64,000 bases of DNA, from NCBI GenBank assembly GCA_014382445.1, contig JACNJS010000066.1, forward strand, positions 1 through 64,000, given 5' to 3'. Position numbers and translations under genes: made by a program. This document shows positions 52,869 through 59,557 of the stretch, one piece after another. The notes under the pieces were generated by a model. That model saw only the letters and a list, made by a program, of their open reading frames with translations. It was not told where the DNA came from and searched no databases. The stretch comes from Bacteroidota bacterium. GTDB lineage: Bacteria > Bacteroidota > Bacteroidia > Bacteroidales > F082. The stretch's first letter is position 1, and every line of letters starts with the position of its first letter.

Positions 52869-54317
52869 TCAAACTCCAACCGTTCTTTGGTTACTATCAT
52901 CAATTTCAAAATGATTAACCTTTACAATTACATCAGTAAATTTACTCCTAATATAATCCGCAATTGTTGATGCACAATATACTGACCTGTGCCGCCCACC
53001 TGTACATCCAAAATTTACCTGAAGATTACTAAACTTTCTTTTTTGATAATTTGATATACTTTGCTCGATAATATTTAACGTACTTCTTAAGAATTCTGAT
53101 ACTTCTTGCTGGTCTCCAAGGTAATTTATTACAGGTTTTTGCAATCCGGTATAATCTCTAAGTCCAGTTATTCTGCCAGGATTAGGCAGACTTCTGCAAT
53201 CAAATACATGACCTCCACCATTTCCGGTGATATCAGCAGGAATTCCCTTTTTCTTATATGAAAAACTATTTATTTGAATTGTTAAACCCTTATCGTTTTC
53301 AGGTGGAATATGATAATCTAATGATGATATTTGCTTTAAAACACTGTTTAGTTCCGAAAGATTTTCACTAAGAGGTGATTTCTGCATCAAATCAGATAAT
53401 GACTTTATGGCCATTGGTATGCTTTGAAGAAAATGTGCTTTCCGCTGAAAAATACCTCTGAACCCATAAGCTCCCATTACCTGCATTAGTCTGAAATAAA
53501 TAAAATCGGTATAATGTTTTTCGAACATTTCTTGTTTTCCGGGAAGCGTATTATTTAGTGTTTCTATATAATGATTGTATAAAACTTTTCGTGTATCATC
53601 TGATAAATTAGCTCGTACCTGATATAAAAGCGATATTAAATCGTATTGCAAAGGACCCTGACGTCCTCCCTGAAAATCAATATACCACATGCTATAATTA
53701 TGAACCATAATGTTTCGTGACTGAAAATCACGATAGTTAAAATAGTTAGTTTCAGTACTTAACAACTGCTCTGCCATTTCAAAAAAATTATCTTCAAGTC
53801 TGTTTTCGTCAAAATTGATATTTAGAGGTTTTACAAAGTAGTATTTAAAATAGTTTAAATCCCACATTACCGAACGCATGTTGAATTTTTTAACAGGATA
53901 TGCAACATCGAGGTTGAGGTTTTTGATACCCTGAATTTGAAATTTCACCAGGTCGTCAATTACATTTTTATAATATTCGATGGTCCTACTTCTGACGTTA
54001 TTTAGCAAACTAAATAATGTGATATCACCTAGATCTTGCATCAGAAAATAATGATAATTTCTGTCGCGGGCATAAATTTCCGGAACATTTATTCCAAGTG
54101 AAATGAAATGCGTGGTAAATGAATACTGAGCTATGTTTTCTCTAACGTCATTATTATAAGAAGCAATTAATGAAGCAGGAATATTATTTTCAGGGAAAAC
54201 AACTCTATAATAATTTCTGTTTGATCCCGATGTTGGTAAAGGTATTATTTGAGATCTATCAGGGTGTCCTGCTTCCCTTAGCAATTCTTTTAAGTTATGA
54301 ATATGATCGGCTGACAT
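52869..54317 (-). CDS. AmgK-like anomeric sugar kinase fused to RapZ C-terminal domain
   Basis: Two-domain protein of 482 residues. Residues about 1-335 are an aminoglycoside-phosphotransferase-fold kinase like AmgK, which phosphorylates MurNAc or GlcNAc at the anomeric hydroxyl: nucleotide loop PTSGSNRNYYRV (about 28-39), catalytic loop YRDFQSRNIM (Asp197, Asn202; Tyr replaces the usual His of HRD) and metal motif IDFQGGRQGPLQYDLISLL (Asp214). Residues about 345-475 match the C-terminal domain of RapZ, the GlcN6P-sensing RNA-binding protein: VFDCRSLPNPG and FGCTGGRHRSVY (about 436-447). The longest reading starts at 54347, but the promoter box TACATTTG lies at 54337-54344 inside it, so I place the start at the second Met (54317), 20 bases after the box. 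Confidence 0.87.
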   Translation of the reverse strand: MSADHIHNLKELLREAGHPDRSQIIPLPTSGSNRNYYRVVFPENNIPASLIASYNNDVRENIAQYSFTTHFISLGINVPEIYARDRNYHYFLMQDLGDITLFSLLNNVRSRTIEYYKNVIDDLVKFQIQGIKNLNLDVAYPVKKFNMRSVMWDLNYFKYYFVKPLNINFDENRLEDNFFEMAEQLLSTETNYFNYRDFQSRNIMVHNYSMWYIDFQGGRQGPLQYDLISLLYQVRANLSDDTRKVLYNHYIETLNNTLPGKQEMFEKHYTDFIYFRLMQVMGAYGFRGIFQRKAHFLQSIPMAIKSLSDLMQKSPLSENLSELNSVLKQISSLDYHIPPENDKGLTIQINSFSYKKKGIPADITGNGGGHVFDCRSLPNPGRITGLRDYTGLQKPVINYLGDQQEVSEFLRSTLNIIEQSISNYQKRKFSNLQVNFGCTGGRHRSVYCASTIADYIRSKFTDVIVKVNHFEIDDSNQRTVGV

Positions 54318-54336
54318 AAAATTATTTGATTTGATA

Positions 54337-54344
54337 CAAATGTA
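54337..54344 (-). promoter_or_regulatory. -7 promoter box (TACATTTG) for the AmgK-RapZ gene
   Basis: Exact TAnnTTTG match on the minus strand. It overlaps the first codons of the longest reading, which decides for the start codon at 54317. Confidence 0.5.
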
Positions 54345-54445
54345 CATATTTGCTATTATAAGCTGTATTATCTTGTTTAATGTTTTTTTCCGTGAATAAA
54401 CTTTTAAAAATCAGTATCTGTAAGTCAAAGTTTTTATAAAAGTTC

Positions 54446-54453
54446 TAAATTTG
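54446..54453 (+). promoter_or_regulatory. -7 promoter box (TAAATTTG) for the ferritin-like gene
   Basis: Exact TAnnTTTG match, 23 bases upstream of the ATG. Confidence 0.5.
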
Positions 54454-54476
54454 CACTTAATAAATTAATAATTAAT

Positions 54477-54980
54477 ATGGAATTAAATCCAAAAGCACTC
54501 AACGTGCTAAAAACAGCATTACTACTTGAGCGAAGAGGAAAAGCTTTTTATGCAAACGCAGCACGCCAGAGTGAGAGTAAATCGGCAAGTAAAATTTTTG
54601 AAATGATGGCTGAAGAGGAGGATGAGCACATTGATTTTTTAGTAAAACAGTTTAAGAACTTTTCACATACTAATAAGTTTCTGAAAAATGAAGAACCTCC
54701 CGAAGAAGATAATGCTGCAGTTGAAATATTGACTGAAAAAGTGAAAGAAGAGATATCCGCTGCCGGATTTGAAGCAGCTGCAATCTCTGCGGCAATTGAT
54801 TTTGAAAACCGTGCTATTGAAGTGTATTCAAATCGTGCAAAAGAAGCAACAGATCCAAATGAAAAACAGATGTATCAAATGCTTGCAGATTGGGAGAAAA
54901 CGCATCATCAACTATTGTACAGGCTCAACGAAGATTTGAAAGAACAGATTTGGAACGATAATAATTTCTGGCCATTTTAG
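54477..54980 (+). CDS. Ferritin-like di-iron protein (rubrerythrin-type fold)
   Basis: Four-helix protein of 167 residues with the metal ligands of the ferritin/rubrerythrin fold spread over the four helices: LLLERRGKAFYANAA (helix 1), MMAEEEDEHIDFLVKQF (E-x-x-H, helix 2), AAIDFENRAIEVYSNRA (helix 3) and LADWEKTHHQLLYRL (E-x-x-H, helix 4). A charged loop EEPPEEDN joins helices 2 and 3. The rubredoxin domain of true rubrerythrin is absent. It may handle peroxide or iron; anaerobes use such proteins in oxygen defence. It stands alone with its own promoter-like box. Confidence 0.85.
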   Translation: MELNPKALNVLKTALLLERRGKAFYANAARQSESKSASKIFEMMAEEEDEHIDFLVKQFKNFSHTNKFLKNEEPPEEDNAAVEILTEKVKEEISAAGFEAAAISAAIDFENRAIEVYSNRAKEATDPNEKQMYQMLADWEKTHHQLLYRLNEDLKEQIWNDNNFWPF

Positions 54981-55127
54981 AAAAGAAGTAAAGGGATAAA
55001 AGAGTCGTTAGACCTTCCAAAGACATTTTATACTCCTATGTTTATAGTCTTATCAGAGTCTTTCGCATTACTGAAATATAATCAAATTGTATTTTCTTTC
55101 AAGATTATTAAACCAATTTAGGTAATA

Positions 55128-55159
55128 TTTGCATATTGAACAAATGTTCAATACTTTTG
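55128..55159 (+). promoter_or_regulatory. Promoter of DUF134 regulator and methionine gamma-lyase (TTTG - 20 - TACTTTTG)
   Basis: -33 TTTG at 55128-55131, a 20-base spacer and an exact TAnnTTTG at 55152-55159, 24 bases before the DUF134 ATG. It is the best promoter in the window by both elements and spacing. The spacer is filled by a palindrome (55134-55153). Confidence 0.75.
55134..55153. promoter_or_regulatory. Palindromic operator between the -33 and -7 elements
   Basis: TATTGAACA-AA-TGTTCAATA: perfect nine-base arms around a two-base centre, 20 bases long, lying between the promoter elements and overlapping the first two bases of the -7 box. A dimeric repressor bound here would block RNA polymerase. 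The best candidate is the helix-turn-helix protein encoded immediately downstream. Confidence 0.7.
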
Positions 55160-55183
55160 TGCTTTAAACTGTAAAATATATAC

Positions 55184-55810
55184 ATGTCACCTCGTCCAAA
55201 ACGTAACAGACAACTTGGGGAACCACCTGGTGTTACCGGTTTTGTGCCTAAAGATGGTGATTATAATCCTTCTGATGAGGTAATTCTTCATATGGAAGAG
55301 TATGAGTCGATTCGGCTTTCGGATTATGAAGGACTTACGCAACTTGAAGCATCTAAGCGACTTAATGTTTCCAGGCCTACTTTTACAAGAATATATGATT
55401 CAGCAAGAAAAAAAGTTGCAAAGGCTTTTGTTGAGAATAAGAGTATATCAATCGAAGGAGGTGATGTTGTATTTAAGGAAAATTGGTACTATTGTAATCA
55501 TTGTCATTCTGTTTATAAAATAAAAAATCAACCACCACCGGGTGAACATTTTTGTCCTGTTTGTTACGATAATGATGTATCTGCTGTTCAAAATTCAGGT
55601 AACTGGCCAATGAGGAGTATGATGAGAAAAAGAAAACATGGTGGAAATTGGAAAGGGGTGGAGGGGAATTGTATTTGCCCTAAATGCGATCATAAAATTT
55701 CGCATGAACCAGGCGTGCCGTGCAACAGCATGTTGTGCCCCAAATGTGATATCAGGATGATTCGAGAAGATTCGGAGCATCATAAAACAATATTAAATAA
55801 ACGTAAATAA
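55184..55810 (+). CDS. DUF134 (UPF0251) helix-turn-helix regulator with cysteine-rich tail
   Basis: DNA-binding protein of the UPF0251/DUF134 family. It begins MSPRPKRNRQLGEPPGVTGF, then EVILHMEEYESIRLSDYEGL (about 29-48) and the helix-turn-helix QLEASKRLNVSRPTFTRIYD (about 50-69). After residue 100 comes an extra cysteine-rich part: CNHCHS (about 106-111), CPVC (about 126-129), CICPKC (about 165-170), CNSMLCPKC (about 181-189), which should bind zinc or an iron-sulphur cluster and could make the protein metal- or redox-sensitive. It is longer (208) than typical family members. It lies ten bases upstream of methionine gamma-lyase, in one operon, under a palindrome-bearing promoter. Confidence 0.87.
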   Translation: MSPRPKRNRQLGEPPGVTGFVPKDGDYNPSDEVILHMEEYESIRLSDYEGLTQLEASKRLNVSRPTFTRIYDSARKKVAKAFVENKSISIEGGDVVFKENWYYCNHCHSVYKIKNQPPPGEHFCPVCYDNDVSAVQNSGNWPMRSMMRKRKHGGNWKGVEGNCICPKCDHKISHEPGVPCNSMLCPKCDIRMIREDSEHHKTILNKRK

Positions 55811-55820
55811 TACATCAAAA

Positions 55821-57002
55821 ATGGATACAAAAAAAAGTGGATTTACATCCAAACTAGTGCATGCAGGTAGTGTTGCTGATAAATTAGGTAGTGCTGTAAC
55901 ACCAATTTATCAAACATCAACTTTTAGTTTTAGAGATGCTGATCATGGAGCTCGTTGTTTTTCAGGAGAAGAAAAAGGATATATATATACTAGAATAGGT
56001 AACCCAAACATTGAAGAACTTGAAGTTGCAATTGCTGAACTTGAAAATGGTTTCGGCGGTATAGCTGCATCATCTGGCATGGCTGCAGTTAATATTGTTT
56101 ATCTTACTTTGCTTGGGCAGGGCGACCATATGATAAGTCATAATTCTGTTTACGGACCTTCTCGCGGAATCATGGAAAAACTATATCCCAAGTTTGGTGT
56201 GGAATATAATTTTGTTGATACTACAAATATCCAAAATATTGAAAACGCAATAAAACCAAATACAAAACTACTTTACCTTGAAACTCCTGCCAACCCAACA
56301 ATGGGTATAACCGATCTTAAAGCTGCAACAGAGCTTGCTCATAAACATGGAATAATAGTTTGTGTTGATAATACATTTTGTAGCCCTTATCTACAGCGTC
56401 CTCTTGATTTTGGTGTTGATATTGTGCTACATTCAATGACGAAATTTATAAACGGACATGCTGACATTGTTGGAGGTATTATCGTAACGAAAGAAGAAAA
56501 ACTCTATAACGACCTCAGGTATATTATGATAAATGTTGGGTTCAACATGGATCCTCATCAGGCATGGCTTGCGCGTAGAGGTCTGAAAACTTTGTCTATA
56601 AGGCTTGATAAAGCACAAGAGAATTCTATTAAAGTTGCTGAGTATCTTGAGTCGCACCCTAAAATTGAATGGATATTATACCCAGGTTTAAAATCCCATC
56701 CTCACTATGAATTAGGCTTAGCTCAAATGGATGGCCCGGGTGCAATGATTTCATTTGGTGTAAAAGGGGGACTTGAGGCAGGAAAAAAGGTTATGAATAA
56801 TGTACATTTAGCTTTACTCGCAGTTTCATTAGGCGGTATTGAAACACTAATTCAGCATCCCGCATCAATGACTCATTCAAAACTATCAAAAGAGGCTCGT
56901 GAAACAGCCGGCATTACTGATGGCTTGGTTCGCTTGTCAATTGGAATTGAAAATGTTGAAGACATCATCGCCGACCTTGATAATGCCTTATCAAAAGCTT
57001 AG
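55821..57002 (+). CDS. megL: Methionine gamma-lyase-like PLP enzyme
   Basis: PLP-dependent enzyme of the cystathionine gamma-synthase/lyase family, 393 residues. Visible: YTRIGNPN (about 56-63), SSGMAAVN (about 84-91, PLP phosphate), the PLP-stacking YG at 111-112, DNTFCSPYLQRP with the PLP aspartate (Asp183), and HSMTKFINGHADIVGG with the PLP lysine (Lys208). The best reading is methionine gamma-lyase, which splits methionine to methanethiol, 2-oxobutyrate and ammonia. However, the cysteine that follows YG in Pseudomonas enzymes is Pro113 here, so cystathionine or O-acetylhomoserine chemistry is possible. It is in an operon with the DUF134 regulator and ends at an intrinsic terminator. Confidence 0.85.
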   Translation: MDTKKSGFTSKLVHAGSVADKLGSAVTPIYQTSTFSFRDADHGARCFSGEEKGYIYTRIGNPNIEELEVAIAELENGFGGIAASSGMAAVNIVYLTLLGQGDHMISHNSVYGPSRGIMEKLYPKFGVEYNFVDTTNIQNIENAIKPNTKLLYLETPANPTMGITDLKAATELAHKHGIIVCVDNTFCSPYLQRPLDFGVDIVLHSMTKFINGHADIVGGIIVTKEEKLYNDLRYIMINVGFNMDPHQAWLARRGLKTLSIRLDKAQENSIKVAEYLESHPKIEWILYPGLKSHPHYELGLAQMDGPGAMISFGVKGGLEAGKKVMNNVHLALLAVSLGGIETLIQHPASMTHSKLSKEARETAGITDGLVRLSIGIENVEDIIADLDNALSKA

Positions 57003-57029
57003 TATAACTATACACAATTTATTACACAG

Positions 57030-57058
57030 CCTGTTATTTCTTTAGCAGGTTTTTTTTT
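57030..57058 (+). terminator. Intrinsic terminator after megL
   Basis: CCTGTT (57030-57035) pairs with AGCAGG (57044-57049), with one G-U pair and an eight-base loop, followed by nine T residues (57050-57058). It closes the DUF134-megL operon. Confidence 0.7.
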
Positions 57059-57117
57059 GCTCAACATTTTTATTACCTTCGTGCTATGGTTAGTGGTTAT
57101 TTTCTGCAAATGATTTT

Positions 57118-59412
57118 ATGATGAAAGGTATACTTAAAAATATTGCCTTATTTATTTTATTTGCAATGCCATTTTGTCTTACTTCTCAAAATGTTTCGCT
57201 TGTGCTGAGTGGGGGCGGAGCAAAAGCTTATTCTCATATTGGAGTGCTTAAAGCTCTGGAAGAGAATAATATACCAATTAATTCTATCATTGGCAATTCA
57301 ATGGGGGCATTAATCGGTGCATTATATTCATCAGGTTATTCTCCCAACGAAATTAAATTATTATTATCTAATCCTGAGTTTTTAAATATTACGAAAGAGA
57401 GTAATATAGGCCGTACCTGCTATTATCAGAACAATGAACCAAATGCTGCCTTTGTAAATTTTCCATTTAAAATTGATCGTGGATTTAATATCCAATTACC
57501 GTTTAGCGTTTATAATTTTCAAGAGATAGATTATGCATTAATGGAATATTTTTCAGGAGCCTCTGCAGTATCAGGTAATGATTTTGATAGCCTAATGATA
57601 CCTTTTCGTTGTGTTGCCGCTGATATCGATTCAAGCCGGCTTGTGGTTTTCGATTATGCTAACCTTGCAAAAGCAGTTCGTGCATCAATAACTTTCCCCT
57701 TTTTTGTAAGACCGATAGAAATTGAAGGAGTGGTTTTTTTTGATGGTGGAATGTACAATAATTTTCCTGTAAACATTGCGATTAGAGAGTTTCAACCCGA
57801 TTTAATAATTGGAAGTAAGGCTGTCAGCAATTTTTCATCTCCCAACCCTGATGATGCTATTTCTTTAATGCAGAGTATGTTAATGGCAAAAGCTGATTTT
57901 GAGATTGATTCGTTACTTGGAGTAGTTATTGAAAGTAGTACCGGTGATGAATCAATATTTCATTTTTCCAAAACAGACGATTATATCGATAGCGGATATG
58001 TGGCTGCAATGCGTATGATGCCGGAAATAATTAATAGAACTAAGCAAACTACAAATATCATTACTTCAGCTGAAAAAAGAAATAAGTTTAATTCACGTAT
58101 ACCAAAAAGAACAATAGGAAAGATTTCTGTTACAGGGTTAAAAGAAAACCAGAAAAGTTATTTCTTACGATTAATTGGAAAGTCAAACCGTTACGAAAGC
58201 ACAAAAAAATTTAGCGATTTTTATAAGTATCTGCTGTTAAATGAAAATGTTATGAATATATATCCAGAAATGGAGTTTGACACTATAAAAAAGAATTTTG
58301 GTTTAAGTTTGATTATCAAAAAGTCTGAGCCATTCAATTTAAGCTTTGGGGGTTATATTTCTTCATCAGGTGTAAATGAGGGGTTTATTGAGTTTGGTTA
58401 TAAATACCTTGGGAAATCAGCTAAAAATTTTAACATAGGAGCTTATTTTGGAACTTTCTACAATAGTATTTCTGCCAGAGGAAAAATTGAGTTTCCGGGA
58501 AGCTTACCTTTAGTTTTAGAAATGGATCTTCTGGTTTCCCGAAAAAATTACTTCAGCAATGCGCGTTATTTCTTTGAAGATGAGTTTCCTGCCTATATCA
58601 TTAATGATGAAAACTATGGTGAACTTTCAATAGGTATTCCTGTTGGCTATTTTAGTGTTGTTAGCACAGGAATAAGCAATATTAATGTGTATTATCAATA
58701 TTATCAGGACAATCACTTTTCAAGGACTGATACGGCTGACGTATCAAATTTTTATTTTCTTGCTCCATTTATTGAGTTTGACTTAAATAGCTTGAACCGA
58801 AAACAGTATCCAACTACGGGTCAGCAATTTTATGCCGGGTTTAGTTATTATGTAGGTCTTGAGAAATACACAAAAGGCTCCTTAAGGGCATCCTCAAATG
58901 AGATAACAACTCATCTTAATTATTATGTACTATCCTTACGTTACTTAAAATATTTTGAGTTAACCGGTAAGTTATCAATTGGCCTCTCATCAGAAATTGG
59001 TCTTTCATCTAAACCACTATTAAATAGTTATGTTTCGAGTTTGTTATTGGCATCACCTTATGAGCCCATACCGGTTATGAAATCGCTTTTCCTAGAAAAT
59101 TACAGATCTAATAATTACGGAGGAATTGGTGCATCAATGGCATATAATGTATATAAGCGATTTGATTTTAGGGTTGATGGCTATTATTATGTTCCTTATA
59201 ATAAGTTACTTGCTGATTCAAAGGATAATTCAGTATATTTAAGCAAACCTCTTATGCACCTTTATTTTCTCGGATCAGCTCGATTGGTATATCGACCACC
59301 AATAGGTGTGATAAGTGCATCGGTGAACTATATTGAGAAGCCTGGAAGTAAAATAGGTTTCCTACTAAACCTTGGTTACCTCATTTTTAATAGATCGCGA
59401 ATGAAAAGGTAA
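57118..59412 (+). CDS. Patatin-like phospholipase with outer membrane beta-barrel domain
   Basis: Secreted two-part protein of 764 residues, like the PlpD class (type Vd autotransporter). A signal peptide (about 1-24, hydrophobic with SQ at its end) leads into the patatin lipase domain: oxyanion loop SGGGAKAYSHIG (about 31-42), nucleophile in GNSMG (Ser61) and the dyad Asp209 in FFDGGMYNNFP. A POTRA-like segment (about 325-400, IGKISVTGLKENQKSYFLRL) precedes a 16-strand-type barrel (about 400-764) rich in alternating aromatic and polar residues and ending LGYLIFNRSRMKR. The lipase is probably exposed or released at the cell surface. The start could be either of two adjacent ATGs. Confidence 0.88.
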   Translation: MMKGILKNIALFILFAMPFCLTSQNVSLVLSGGGAKAYSHIGVLKALEENNIPINSIIGNSMGALIGALYSSGYSPNEIKLLLSNPEFLNITKESNIGRTCYYQNNEPNAAFVNFPFKIDRGFNIQLPFSVYNFQEIDYALMEYFSGASAVSGNDFDSLMIPFRCVAADIDSSRLVVFDYANLAKAVRASITFPFFVRPIEIEGVVFFDGGMYNNFPVNIAIREFQPDLIIGSKAVSNFSSPNPDDAISLMQSMLMAKADFEIDSLLGVVIESSTGDESIFHFSKTDDYIDSGYVAAMRMMPEIINRTKQTTNIITSAEKRNKFNSRIPKRTIGKISVTGLKENQKSYFLRLIGKSNRYESTKKFSDFYKYLLLNENVMNIYPEMEFDTIKKNFGLSLIIKKSEPFNLSFGGYISSSGVNEGFIEFGYKYLGKSAKNFNIGAYFGTFYNSISARGKIEFPGSLPLVLEMDLLVSRKNYFSNARYFFEDEFPAYIINDENYGELSIGIPVGYFSVVSTGISNINVYYQYYQDNHFSRTDTADVSNFYFLAPFIEFDLNSLNRKQYPTTGQQFYAGFSYYVGLEKYTKGSLRASSNEITTHLNYYVLSLRYLKYFELTGKLSIGLSSEIGLSSKPLLNSYVSSLLLASPYEPIPVMKSLFLENYRSNNYGGIGASMAYNVYKRFDFRVDGYYYVPYNKLLADSKDNSVYLSKPLMHLYFLGSARLVYRPPIGVISASVNYIEKPGSKIGFLLNLGYLIFNRSRMKR

Positions 59413-59458
59413 AGAAGTATTTTGAAATAAAAACATGATACTTATATTGTTTTATTGC

Positions 59459-59466
59459 TAAATTTG
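59459..59466 (+). promoter_or_regulatory. -7 promoter box (TAAATTTG) for the DUF349 gene
   Basis: Exact TAnnTTTG match, 91 bases upstream of the ATG. Confidence 0.4.
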
Positions 59467-59557
59467 TCGCTTTAATAGCCAAATAGGGTAACTATATTGT
59501 AAATCTATGAACCGTAGTTCAACTATGAACCTGTCGGATAATGAAAAGTATTAAATA

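Noticed and set aside
54318-54347. Ten-codon N-terminal extension of the AmgK-RapZ protein
   Set aside because: An exact promoter -7 box lies inside these codons, so they are probably not in the mRNA.
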